From Desulfovibrio sp. JY (lineage in GTDB: Bacteria; Desulfobacterota; Desulfovibrionia; Desulfovibrionales; Desulfovibrionaceae), in NCBI GenBank assembly GCA_021730285.1, contig CP082962.1, positions 3,729,501 through 3,793,500 on the forward strand: a stretch of 64,000 nt of DNA, in the 5' to 3' direction. Both the position numbers and the translations under genes were made by a program. The stretch's first letter is position 1. Each line of letters opens with the position of its first letter. Below the pieces are notes generated by a model. It saw only the letters and a list, made by a program, of their open reading frames with translations. It did not search any database and was not told the origin of the DNA. This document shows, one piece after another, positions 28,495 through 38,222 of the stretch.

Positions 28495-30963
28495 ATGAAA
28501 ATCGATATGCACGTGCACTCCAAGTATTCCACCAGGCCCTCCCAATGGGTGCTGCAAAAGCTCAACTGCCCCGAGAGCTTCACCGAGCCGATGCGCATCT
28601 ACGAGGAAGCCAAGCGCAAGGGCATGGGGCTGGTCACCATCTCCGACCACAACCGTATTGAAGGGGCGCTTTCCATCGCTCATCTGCCGGACACCTTCAT
28701 CAGCGAAGAGGTGACCTCGTATTTCCCCGAGGATCGGTGCAAGGTTCACGTGCTGGTCTACGACATCAACGAAGCCATCCACCGCGAGTTGCAGCGGATC
28801 CGGGAAAACATCTACGATCTGGTCGATTACCTGCGCCAGGAAAAACTCCACCACGCCGTGGCCCACCCGCTTTTCGGGGTCAACGACCGGATCACGGTGC
28901 CCAATTTCGAGAAAATGCTGCTGCTGTTTCGTAATTTCGAAATCAACGGCGCGCGCGACGCCTGGCAAAACGATTGCCTGCGCGAGATCATTCCCTCCCT
29001 CGGTGAAGAGACCATCTGGCGGCTGGCGGAAAGATACAAGATCGATCCCGGCTACGAACAGCCCTGGCGCAAGAACCTCATCGGCGGCTCCGACGACCAC
29101 AGCGCGCTGTATATCGCCTGCACCCACACCCAGGTGGAAGGGGCGGGCAATCTCCAGGAGTTTCTCTCCGGCATGGAAAACGGCGCCTCCCGGGCGCTCG
29201 GCGTCTCTTCCACCCCGCGCACCATGGCCCGCACCCTCTACAGCATCGCCTACCAATTCTACAAACACCGCTTCAGCATCGACCGCTTCCTGGACAAGGA
29301 CGTGACGCTCAAGGTCATCGACCGCTTCCTGGAGCCGGAACACCAGGGCAGCGCCGGGCTGGCCTTCAAGCTGCGCACGCGCCTCGTCCGCACGCTGACC
29401 CGCCGCCGCCCGCGCGCCAACACGCCGCTTAAGGACCTCATCCGCGCCGAAACCGAATCGCTTATCCGCGCCGACCCCATGCTCATGGAATTCGCCCAGG
29501 CGGGCGTCTTAAACGGCGAAAATCTGGAAACCGGCTGGTTCTCCTTCGTCAACCGGGCCACCAACCGGGTGGCCTCGCATTTCGCCCGCACCCTGCTCGA
29601 CCATGTCAGCGGGGCCAACGTGTTCGACATCTTCGGCACCCTGGGTTCGGCCGGAGCCCTTTACACCATGCTCGCCCCCTACTTCGTGGCCTATTCCATC
29701 TTCACCAAGGAGCGCCAATTCAGCAGCGAGGCGCGCAAGGCCCTGACCGGTCAAAACGGCCATGGGCACGACATCAAAGTGGCCCACTTCACCGACACCT
29801 TCCATGAAATAAACGGCGTTTCCGGTACATTGCGCCAGCAGGCGGAACTGGCCATCCGCACCGGCAAGGGGCTTTCCATCGTCACCTGCGACCACGGCCA
29901 GCGGGTGTTCGAGCCGGGGGTACAAAACTTCAAGCCCATCGGCGTCTATCAGTTCGAGGAATATCCGGACCAGAAGCTCTTTTATCCGCCGCTTCTGGAA
30001 ATGCTCCACTACGTCTACGCCGGGGGGTTCACCCGCATCCATTCGGCCACGCCCGGCCCCATCGGCCTGGCCGCGCTGTGCATCGCCAAGACGTTGCGCC
30101 TGCCCATCTACGGCACCTACCACACGGCCCTGCCCCAGTACGCCCAGATCCTGACCGGCGACGAGGCCATGGAAGACCTGACCTGGAAGTTCATCATCTG
30201 GTATTACAACCAGATGGACCTGGTTTACATCCCCTCCCGCGACACCGGCCGCGAGCTTGAGGAAAAGGGGCTCGATCCGGCCAAGCTGCGGCTGTTCCCG
30301 CGCGGGGTCGACGTCTCCCGCTTCCATCCCGGCAAGCGCTCCCGGGAGGTGGCCGCGAAATACAACATGGGCGACGGGGTGCGCCTGCTCTACGCCGGCC
30401 GGGTTTCCCGGGAAAAGGACCTGCATCTGCTGGCCCAGGCGTTTACGGAACTGTGCGTCAAGCACCCGGACGCCACCCTGACCGTGGTCGGCGACGGCCC
30501 CTACCTCGACGACCTGCGCGAAGCCCTTGCCGGCACGCCGACCACGTTTACCGGCTACCGCGAGGGCGAAGAGCTTTCCGCCCTGTTCGCCACCTGCGAC
30601 CTGTTCGTCTTCCCGAGCGCCACCGACACCTTCGGCAATGTGGTGCTGGAGGCGCAAGCCTCGGGCCTGCCGATCATCGTCACCAACCAGGGCGGCCCTA
30701 TGGAAAACATTCTGCCCGGCGAAACCGGGGTGGTGGTGCCGGCCGGGGATGTCGCGGCGCTCCTGGCCGCCATCGAGGGCATGCTGGCCGACCAGGAACT
30801 CATGCGGGCCATGGGCCGGGCCGGCCGGAGCTATGCCGAGGAGCGCACCATCGAAAAGGCCTTCGAAGCCTATTGGGACATGTACACGGACAGCACGCCG
30901 ACCATCATGGAAGAACCCGCCGTCAAACCCGAAAAGCCCCAGCGCATGGTTTTCGCGGCCTAG
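28495..30963 (+). CDS. PHP-domain / GT4 glycosyltransferase fusion
   Basis: An 822-residue fusion. Residues 1-260 form a PHP-type metal phosphoesterase (MHVHSKYST, ISDHNRIEG, HAVAHPLFG, GGSDDHSALY). Residues about 420-810 form a GT4 retaining glycosyltransferase with RLLYAGRVSREKDL, VVGDGPYLDDL, SATDTFGNVVLEAQASGLP and the donor-binding ENILPGETGVVVPAGD. The combination suggests sugar transfer coupled to phosphate-ester hydrolysis, perhaps for a glycolipid; this is inference. An intrinsic terminator follows the stop. Confidence 0.9.
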   Translation: MKIDMHVHSKYSTRPSQWVLQKLNCPESFTEPMRIYEEAKRKGMGLVTISDHNRIEGALSIAHLPDTFISEEVTSYFPEDRCKVHVLVYDINEAIHRELQRIRENIYDLVDYLRQEKLHHAVAHPLFGVNDRITVPNFEKMLLLFRNFEINGARDAWQNDCLREIIPSLGEETIWRLAERYKIDPGYEQPWRKNLIGGSDDHSALYIACTHTQVEGAGNLQEFLSGMENGASRALGVSSTPRTMARTLYSIAYQFYKHRFSIDRFLDKDVTLKVIDRFLEPEHQGSAGLAFKLRTRLVRTLTRRRPRANTPLKDLIRAETESLIRADPMLMEFAQAGVLNGENLETGWFSFVNRATNRVASHFARTLLDHVSGANVFDIFGTLGSAGALYTMLAPYFVAYSIFTKERQFSSEARKALTGQNGHGHDIKVAHFTDTFHEINGVSGTLRQQAELAIRTGKGLSIVTCDHGQRVFEPGVQNFKPIGVYQFEEYPDQKLFYPPLLEMLHYVYAGGFTRIHSATPGPIGLAALCIAKTLRLPIYGTYHTALPQYAQILTGDEAMEDLTWKFIIWYYNQMDLVYIPSRDTGRELEEKGLDPAKLRLFPRGVDVSRFHPGKRSREVAAKYNMGDGVRLLYAGRVSREKDLHLLAQAFTELCVKHPDATLTVVGDGPYLDDLREALAGTPTTFTGYREGEELSALFATCDLFVFPSATDTFGNVVLEAQASGLPIIVTNQGGPMENILPGETGVVVPAGDVAALLAAIEGMLADQELMRAMGRAGRSYAEERTIEKAFEAYWDMYTDSTPTIMEEPAVKPEKPQRMVFAA

Positions 30964-30990
30964 CTTCTTCCCAGACACGCCTCACGCATC

Positions 30991-31033
30991 GCGCGCCAAG
31001 TCGTCTGCCAGCGACTTTGGCGCGCTTTTTTTG
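30991..31033 (+). terminator. Intrinsic terminator after the PHP-glycosyltransferase
   Basis: GCGCGCCAA...GTCG pairs with CGAC...TTTGGCGCGC, a 13-bp stem with one bulge, and the stem runs into seven T. It lies 30 bases after the stop codon. Confidence 0.85.
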
Positions 31034-31106
31034 CCGTCCCCCACCGCCCCGCCAGGCAGAACGAACAACAGGGGACGCTGCCTTGCCCTTCGACCACGAG
31101 ACGTCG

Positions 31107-31135
31107 TTGACCCTGTGGCAGGGCACGCTTATCTT
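31107..31135 (+). promoter_or_regulatory. Sigma-70-type promoter ahead of the methyltransferase
   Basis: TTGACC (31107-31112), a 17-base spacer and TATCTT (31130-31135): five and four matches to the consensus hexamers at ideal spacing. It lies between the upstream terminator and the methyltransferase start about 100 bases downstream. Confidence 0.55.
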
Positions 31136-31232
31136 CGCGACATCAGCCGGCTTTTCCAACAACAGCCAGGAACCGGAAACGACAACCGGCCGGCCCGCCA
31201 GGGCCGATAGGCCCCCAAGGAGCACTGCGGAC

Positions 31233-31910
31233 ATGACGCGACAAGGCGCCTACAAAAATCCCATCGCCAAGTACATCCACGAATACATGTTCTGGAAAAA
31301 GGAGCTGGCGGAAAAAGGATTTTTGCCGAACGCGCATTACGAAGCGCTTTTCACCACGCTTTTCGGCCTGGAAAAGGCTTTCTACGACGGCAAGCGCCTG
31401 CTCGATATCGGCTGCGGCCCCTGCGGGTCTCTGGAATGGGCGGATAACGCCGCCCAACGCGTCGGGCTCGATCCCCTGGCCGAGGCTTACGGATTTCTCG
31501 AACGAGCGCCGCAAGAAATGGAATACACGCCGGATTTCGTGGAGCACATCGCCTTTCCCGACGCCTCGTTCGACGTGGTGACCTCGATCAATTCCCTGGA
31601 CCATGTGGACGATCTGGCCCAAGCCACAGCCGAGATGGCGCGCGTCGTGCGCCCGGGCGGCCACATTTTGATCGCCTGCGAGATCAGCCCCGCGCCCAAG
31701 CCCTGCGAACCGACCCTGGTCGGCTGGGACTTGGCCGCGCACTTTTCGGGCAAATGGCGCGTCCTCGACGCCTCACGCTTCCCCTTCAGCGAAAACGTGT
31801 CCACCTCCATCCTCCACAAACAGCCCCTCGACCCCTCCGCCCCCATCCCCCCACACGGCGTCCTGCGTTTGATATTGCAAAAGGGAGAGGAAGAGAAAAC
31901 CTTGAAATAG
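31233..31910 (+). CDS. SAM-dependent methyltransferase
   Basis: A 225-residue class I methyltransferase. The glycine-rich SAM site is LLDIGCGPCGSLEW near residue 50, the acidic loop VGLDPLAEAY follows, and DASFDVVTSINSLDHVDD and RVVRPGGHILIAC form motifs II and III. AAGGAG lies ten bases before the ATG. It has its own promoter and terminator-like repeat. The substrate is unknown; nearby glycosyltransferase and radical SAM genes might hint at a natural-product or surface-sugar role. Confidence 0.85.
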   Translation: MTRQGAYKNPIAKYIHEYMFWKKELAEKGFLPNAHYEALFTTLFGLEKAFYDGKRLLDIGCGPCGSLEWADNAAQRVGLDPLAEAYGFLERAPQEMEYTPDFVEHIAFPDASFDVVTSINSLDHVDDLAQATAEMARVVRPGGHILIACEISPAPKPCEPTLVGWDLAAHFSGKWRVLDASRFPFSENVSTSILHKQPLDPSAPIPPHGVLRLILQKGEEEKTLK

Positions 31911-31914
31911 AGTG

Positions 31915-31975
31915 CCGGGGTGAAACCTTTCTGAAGAAAGGTTCTCCCCCCGGGCCCCCCTTTCCAAAGACTTTT
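31915..31975 (+). repeat. Diverged type 1-like palindrome
   Basis: An imperfect hairpin (about 31915-31952, G-rich arm with AAACCTTT against AAAGGTTCTCCCC) and a tail CCCCCCTTTCCAAAGACTTTT that matches the type 1 tail pattern. It lies 5 bases after the methyltransferase stop and points the same way as the gene. Confidence 0.6.
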
Positions 31976-32038
31976 CATAAAAATGGGTTGTGCCCTGCGC
32001 CGGCCCTGCCCCGTTATATACTTTAGGAAGGGGAGAGC

Positions 32039-32079
32039 GCGAGAGGGGAGAACCCTTTTTAAAGGGTTTCCCCTCTCGC
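32039..32079 (-). repeat. Type 2-like palindrome containing a stop codon
   Basis: GCGAGAGGGG-type arms with AACCCTTT/AAAGGGTTT at the centre pair over about 19 bases with one extra base. The right arm lies inside the end of the radical SAM gene, whose stop codon (32059-32061) is at the hairpin centre. Confidence 0.7.
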
Positions 32080-33288
32080 ATGCTCTTTCCTCTTCTTCCA
32101 CTCTCTTCTCCCATCAAACTGACCGCAAGCGGCGAAGTAGCGCAGGTCCTTGAGCCAGAGCAGGAGCTGGCGGTGGTCGGCCGTAAGGAGTCGCAGCCAG
32201 CCGGAGGGCATGGTCGTCAGGTCGCCGAGCGGTCCGAGCAGTTCGCTCGGGTCGCGGAAGCATTCCCAATCGCAGGCTTGGCAATGGGGCTTACCGTCGA
32301 GAGTTGCCTCGGAAAGCTTCCAGAACGGCCCCATGTTCTCCCCGGCCCGGTAGCCGCAGGGGAAACAGTCGCCATGCCGGTCCACGTAGAAAAAGCTCAC
32401 CCCGCCGAGGCAGGGACGGGGCGGTTCGGATGGTTGGGCGTATTGCCGGACCAGGGCGTGGACCGCGCAAAGTGGCGTGAAAATCCGCAAGTCGCTCCGG
32501 TGGCGCGGCACAGTGTCGCGCAGCGCCCGGAAAAGCTCGTACTTTTCGGTGTTGGAAAAGGTCACCCGCGCATCGGAGGCCGTGGCCGCATACACGGCCT
32601 GAGCTCCCTTTTCCCGATCCGTATCGCTCATGGGGTAGCAGCAATTGGCCATGGTGAAGCCAAGGGCGGCGGCTTTTTCGAAAAATCGGCCGATCTGGGT
32701 GCAGGCGGCGCGGTAGAGCGCCTCGCCTTCGCCGCTTAAGGGTTGCGGGCCGCCCATGAAGCGGTTGAGCGCCACATTGGCCGTGGGAAACAGGCCATGG
32801 GCGTGGAAGATGGGGAGCGCCTTGGCAACCCCTTCCACCATGCCGGCATGGCCCCGGTTGGCTTCGTGGGTGGCGGGATCGGCGGAGTCAAGGCTGATCC
32901 AGAAATTGCGCACCGGGGTTCCGGCAAGATTCTCGGCCAAGCGCGTGACCCGGTCGATGAACCCGGGCGCGTCGGGACTGCCGAACTGGTAGCCGTTGGT
33001 GCCGGTGCGCAGATAGGTGATGCCGGCCCGGCCGGCGTAGTCGAGCAGGTCAAAAAGCGTCGATCCGGTCAGAAAGGGTTCGCCGCCGGTAAAAGACAAG
33101 GCGGCCACGTCCAGGGCGGCGCAACGGTCGATGATGCGCTTGGCCGTATCCGGGTCCATGTCGCCGCGTTCGCCGCCGGCCGTCACGCGCATGCCGCATT
33201 GGGCGCAGCGTGCGTTGCACCGGTTCGTGATCTGCATGACGACCTGTCGCGGCCTTCCCCGCCATCGCAAAACGCGCAGTATGGGCAT
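32059..33288 (-). CDS. Radical SAM protein with SPASM-like C-terminus
   Basis: A 409-residue radical SAM enzyme. The cluster motif is CNARCAQC near residue 25, followed by FTGGEPFLTG. The C-terminal region has further cysteines (CLGGVSFFYVDRHGDCFPCGY, CQACDWECF) that can hold extra iron-sulfur clusters as in SPASM proteins, which modify peptides or guide cofactor synthesis. The start ATG 33286-33288 follows AAAAGGAG. The last codons lie within a palindromic repeat. No precursor peptide was found nearby. Confidence 0.88.
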   Translation of the reverse strand: MPILRVLRWRGRPRQVVMQITNRCNARCAQCGMRVTAGGERGDMDPDTAKRIIDRCAALDVAALSFTGGEPFLTGSTLFDLLDYAGRAGITYLRTGTNGYQFGSPDAPGFIDRVTRLAENLAGTPVRNFWISLDSADPATHEANRGHAGMVEGVAKALPIFHAHGLFPTANVALNRFMGGPQPLSGEGEALYRAACTQIGRFFEKAAALGFTMANCCYPMSDTDREKGAQAVYAATASDARVTFSNTEKYELFRALRDTVPRHRSDLRIFTPLCAVHALVRQYAQPSEPPRPCLGGVSFFYVDRHGDCFPCGYRAGENMGPFWKLSEATLDGKPHCQACDWECFRDPSELLGPLGDLTTMPSGWLRLLTADHRQLLLWLKDLRYFAACGQFDGRREWKKRKEHARGETL

Positions 33289-33481
33289 GATGCTCCTTTT
33301 GTCGACCGGTCGGGCACGGCTAGCGTACTGCAACAACCGGCGGCATGGCTTCATACCCGGTGGTCCGGTCCGCCCGCTTTACGGAAGGGTTACGATCCGA
33401 CGACAGGGGATCGCCAGGAAAACGCGTTACATTCCCGACCGCTGTCTTCAAATCGTAACACAACATGGGCATGTTTGATGG

Positions 33482-34285
33482 ATGGACGCACTGGAACCCG
33501 GCGCGTTGCGCATCGCCTGCTGCAACCATAAGGGCGGCGTGGGCAAGACGACCTGCGCCGTGAATCTGGCGGCCGGGCTTTGTCGCGCGGGTTGGCGCGT
33601 TGTTGTGGTGGACGCCGATCCCCAGGCCCACCTGACCGCATCCCTTGGGCTGGGCGATCCCGGGGACGGAGGGCTGGCCGCCGTGCTCGAGAGCGACGTC
33701 CCGGTCTCCCGGTGCCTGATCGAAGCCGAGGGCCTGCGCGTGCTGCCGGCCGCCGCCCGGCTGGCTACTGTAGAGTCCGAACTTTCCAGGCGCGAAGCGC
33801 CGGATAGCCTTCTGGCCGCGGCCATGGCGGACCTGTCCGACAGCGACGTCGTCCTTTTCGACTGCCCGCCCCACCTGGGGCCGCTCACCCGGCAGGTACT
33901 CGGCGCGGCCACGCGGGTGATCGTGCCCATGACGCCCGATTACCTGTCCATGCAAAGCCTGGCCTGGCTCATGGGCACCCTGTCCGAACTGGCGTCGGCC
34001 GAAACATCCGGCCCGTCGGTGCTCGGCATCGTGCTCAACCGATTTACGGCGCGCAAACGCCTGCACCGCGAGGTCAGGCGCGCCGTGGCCGGACATTTTC
34101 CGGATATACCCTTCGAGACGCCCATTCGTGAAAACGTGTCCCTGGCCGAAGCGCCAAGCCACGGCCAGGATATCTTCCGCTACGCGCCAACCAGCGCCGG
34201 CGCCCGGGATTTTGCCGCCGTCTGTCGGGAACTCGCCCGACGCACGGGCGAACCGGCCAGGACGGCGAAACGAGGTGCAAAATGA
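33482..34285 (+). CDS. ParA/Soj-family ATPase
   Basis: A 267-residue deviant-Walker ATPase: CNHKGGVGKTTCAVNLAAGL with the signature Lys, VVVDADPQAHLT, and VLFDCPPHLGPLTRQ. No parB or parS is close by. The downstream gene starts at the ATGA overlap with this stop and has a basic N-terminus, as ParA partner proteins do. This points to a dedicated cargo-positioning ATPase rather than the chromosomal ParA; that reading is inference. Confidence 0.9.
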   Translation: MDALEPGALRIACCNHKGGVGKTTCAVNLAAGLCRAGWRVVVVDADPQAHLTASLGLGDPGDGGLAAVLESDVPVSRCLIEAEGLRVLPAAARLATVESELSRREAPDSLLAAAMADLSDSDVVLFDCPPHLGPLTRQVLGAATRVIVPMTPDYLSMQSLAWLMGTLSELASAETSGPSVLGIVLNRFTARKRLHREVRRAVAGHFPDIPFETPIRENVSLAEAPSHGQDIFRYAPTSAGARDFAAVCRELARRTGEPARTAKRGAK

Positions 34286-35202
34286 CCGCCCGCTCAAGAC
34301 TCGGCCGCGACCCTTTAAGCGGCGTATCCCAACCCGAGACCAAAAAAACGGCCAAGAAAGCGACGAAAACCGCGACGAAAAAGGCCGCGCCTAAGAAATC
34401 CACCACGCCCAGGCCGACCAAGGCCGGGGCCGCAGTTCAACAGACCGTACCGGCAGCCGAGCCTATCCAGCCCATCCCGCAAAGCGCGCCGGTGGTCGAA
34501 CCCAAGGCCCAGACCGATGCGCTGATGCCGGAAACCGTTGCCAGCCCCGCACCGGCAGCCGAGCCCATCCAGCCTATCCCGCAGAGTACGCCGGTGGTCG
34601 AACCACTGGCCGCCGCCACGGCCGGGGATGTGCCGGAAGCGCCCACGCCGGAACCGCTCGTCGAGACGGTGCCGACACGCGAGGCGGTCCAGCCGATTCC
34701 CCAAAGTACGCCGGTCATCGAACCGGCTCCCAAAGCCGTTTCGCCCGAATCATTATGCCCTTCGGCTCCGGCCGAGGCGCCGCATCCACACCCGGCCGAA
34801 GTCTTTTTGCGCGGGGTGCTCGAAGGATTGGCCCCGGCCGGCGCTCTCTTGACCGATGTGGAAGCGGACCCGGACACCTCCGCCCTGCCGGTCGAAAAAC
34901 TTTTCTATTTCAGCCATGTTCTCCAACTGCTCGTCAATCCCCTGGAGCAGCCGGCTGCGGCCGGACGCAAACCGGGCGACAAGCGCGGCCCGGTCCCGGC
35001 CGTGTCCGTGCGGCTGCGCACCATCGGGCAAAACCGCCACAGCCTGCGCATCTACGACAACGGCCTGTTTTTCGGGCGCGCTCTTCCGGATCTTTCCCTG
35101 GAAATGGAAGCCTTGCGCCCGCTTCTGCTGTTCGTGATCAAACGCGACGGTTCGATTCTGCTCAAACGGGGCAAAAGCGTCGAATTCGAGATTATCGGCT
35201 AG
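34282..35202 (+). CDS. Putative ParA partner with basic tail and repeats
   Basis: An unrecognised 306-residue protein. Residues 1-15 include RSRLGRDPLSG, similar in style to the LGRG box with which ParB-type partners stimulate ParA. Residues 20-40 are Lys/Ala rich, like DNA-binding tails. Three copies of a 15-residue repeat around QPIPQS-A/T-PV-V/I-EP lie at 60-74, 94-108 and 134-148 in a Pro-rich linker. The C-terminal 120 residues form a compact domain (FSHVLQLLVNPLEQ, RIYDNGLFFG, LLLFVIKRDGSILLKRG). The stop of the ParA gene overlaps its ATG. Confidence 0.75.
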   Translation: MTARSRLGRDPLSGVSQPETKKTAKKATKTATKKAAPKKSTTPRPTKAGAAVQQTVPAAEPIQPIPQSAPVVEPKAQTDALMPETVASPAPAAEPIQPIPQSTPVVEPLAAATAGDVPEAPTPEPLVETVPTREAVQPIPQSTPVIEPAPKAVSPESLCPSAPAEAPHPHPAEVFLRGVLEGLAPAGALLTDVEADPDTSALPVEKLFYFSHVLQLLVNPLEQPAAAGRKPGDKRGPVPAVSVRLRTIGQNRHSLRIYDNGLFFGRALPDLSLEMEALRPLLLFVIKRDGSILLKRGKSVEFEIIG

Positions 35203-35226
35203 CAACGCAAGCCAAAGGAGCGCGTC

Positions 35227-35493
35227 ATGGAAAAAGAAAAAAACAAAATCAAGATCGAAGGGGTGATGCAGCTTTCCGAGGTCATCGCCAACCTGGAAAA
35301 GCTGGTCGCGGACATGCAGTGCGGCAAGGTCACCCTGGCCGCCGGGGATGAAAGCCTGACGCTTTCTCCCTCAGTGCTGGTCAATGTGGAGATGAAGGCT
35401 TCCCAGAAAAAGGACAAGGAGAAGTTCTCCCTGGAGATTTCCTGGAAGAAGCACAAGGAAATCGAGGGATTCGCGGACACCGTCGACGAATAG
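35227..35493 (+). CDS. Amphi-Trp domain protein
   Basis: An 88-residue protein matching the amphi-Trp domain I recall from NCBIfam/TIGRFAM: a helical N-terminus (MQLSEVIANLEKLVADMQCGKVTL), a beta strand with DESLTLSPS, and the end FSLEISWKKHK with the hallmark Trp. Its function is unknown; in several sulfate reducers it occurs with GAK genes. Here it is 24 bases after the ParA-partner gene and is probably in its operon. GGAG precedes the ATG. Confidence 0.8.
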   Translation: MEKEKNKIKIEGVMQLSEVIANLEKLVADMQCGKVTLAAGDESLTLSPSVLVNVEMKASQKKDKEKFSLEISWKKHKEIEGFADTVDE

Positions 35494-35512
35494 GCCTTTG
35501 GCGGGAACGAGG

Positions 35513-35560
35513 GGACACGAAAGACGGCCGGGGAGCGACCTCCGGCCGTCTTTCGTGTCC
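35513..35560. terminator. Perfect 19-bp palindrome after the amphi-Trp gene
   Basis: Arms 35513-35531 and 35542-35560 are perfectly complementary around a 10-base loop. AAAGA in one arm and TCTTT in the other allow it to act on both strands, between the plus-strand ParA cluster and the minus-strand racemase. Probably a bidirectional terminator. Confidence 0.75.
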
Positions 35561-35581
35561 CGGACACCGGTACGCGGTGGC

Positions 35582-36286
35582 TCAGGCCTGGCGTCCCTCC
35601 CCGTCCAGGGCCCAATTGACGGCGTAGAGACTGTGTACGAGGCTGCTGCTTAAAAGCGGCAGGGACGATGCGGACAACAGCACGGGAAGCTCGGTGCAGC
35701 CGAGGATGACGCATTGGGCCCCGCGCCGGCCAAGCTCTCCGATGATGCGGTTGTGCTCGGCCCGATCCTCGTCGGTAAATTGATTACGGCACATCCGCTC
35801 GAAAATGGCAGTGTCGATATAGGCGCGATCCTTCTCGTCGGGCACGATGAGGCGCGCCCCGGACTTCGCCTCGATGCGTTCCCGGTAGAACCCCTCCTCC
35901 ATGATCGGCCGCGTGCCGAGCAAGGCCGCGACGGAATAGCCGCCGGCCGTGATCGCGGCGGCCAGGGCGTCCCCGATATGCAAAAACGGCTCGGGAACGC
36001 GGGCGGCGACGGCATCGTGAACCTTGTGGATGAGGTTCGAGCACAGCATGATGCCGTCAACCCCGGCGCGATGCAGGCTCTCCGCCGCCCGGCCCAGGAT
36101 GTCCCCGGCGGCGTCCCAGTCGCCGGCCTGCATCACCGCCGCCAGCTCGGCGAAATCGATGCTGGCCAAAACGAGCTTGGCCGAATGCAGCCCACCCAGG
36201 CGGCGGGCCGTCTCCTCGTTGATGAAGCGGTAATAGTCGACTGTGGACAGCCAGCTCGTGCCGCCAATGAGCCCGATGGTCTTCAT
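35582..36286 (-). CDS. Aspartate/glutamate racemase family protein
   Basis: A 234-residue cofactor-independent racemase of the AspR/YgeA type. IGLIGGTSWLSTVDYY opens the fold, and the two catalytic thiols lie in GIMLCSNLIHK and VILGCTELP. It interconverts L- and D-amino acids, probably aspartate. It is transcribed away from rpoD's terminator, with its own upstream region of about 170 bases. Confidence 0.88.
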   Translation of the reverse strand: MKTIGLIGGTSWLSTVDYYRFINEETARRLGGLHSAKLVLASIDFAELAAVMQAGDWDAAGDILGRAAESLHRAGVDGIMLCSNLIHKVHDAVAARVPEPFLHIGDALAAAITAGGYSVAALLGTRPIMEEGFYRERIEAKSGARLIVPDEKDRAYIDTAIFERMCRNQFTDEDRAEHNRIIGELGRRGAQCVILGCTELPVLLSASSLPLLSSSLVHSLYAVNWALDGEGRQA

Positions 36287-36401
36287 GTACTTCCCCTTCT
36301 TGCTTCTCGAAAATGCCCGATTATTTTTCTCCAGCGCCCCGTTCGTGTCAATATTTCCCTCACCCAGCCTTCAAGGCAGGTTTTTCCCCCGCCTATCGCA
36401 C

Positions 36402-36432
36402 AAAAAAAGGGCAGGCTCCGAGGAACCTGCCC
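36402..36432 (-). terminator. Intrinsic terminator of rpoD
   Basis: On the minus strand a 7-bp GGGCAGG/CCTGCCC stem with a 10-base loop (36409-36432) is followed by seven T (36402-36408). It is 24 bases beyond the rpoD stop and ends the rpsU-to-rpoD cluster. Confidence 0.85.
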
Positions 36433-36455
36433 GACAGTGCGTAACGAATGAAGCC

Positions 36456-38214
<1,759 letters not shown>

Positions 38215-38222
<8 letters not shown>

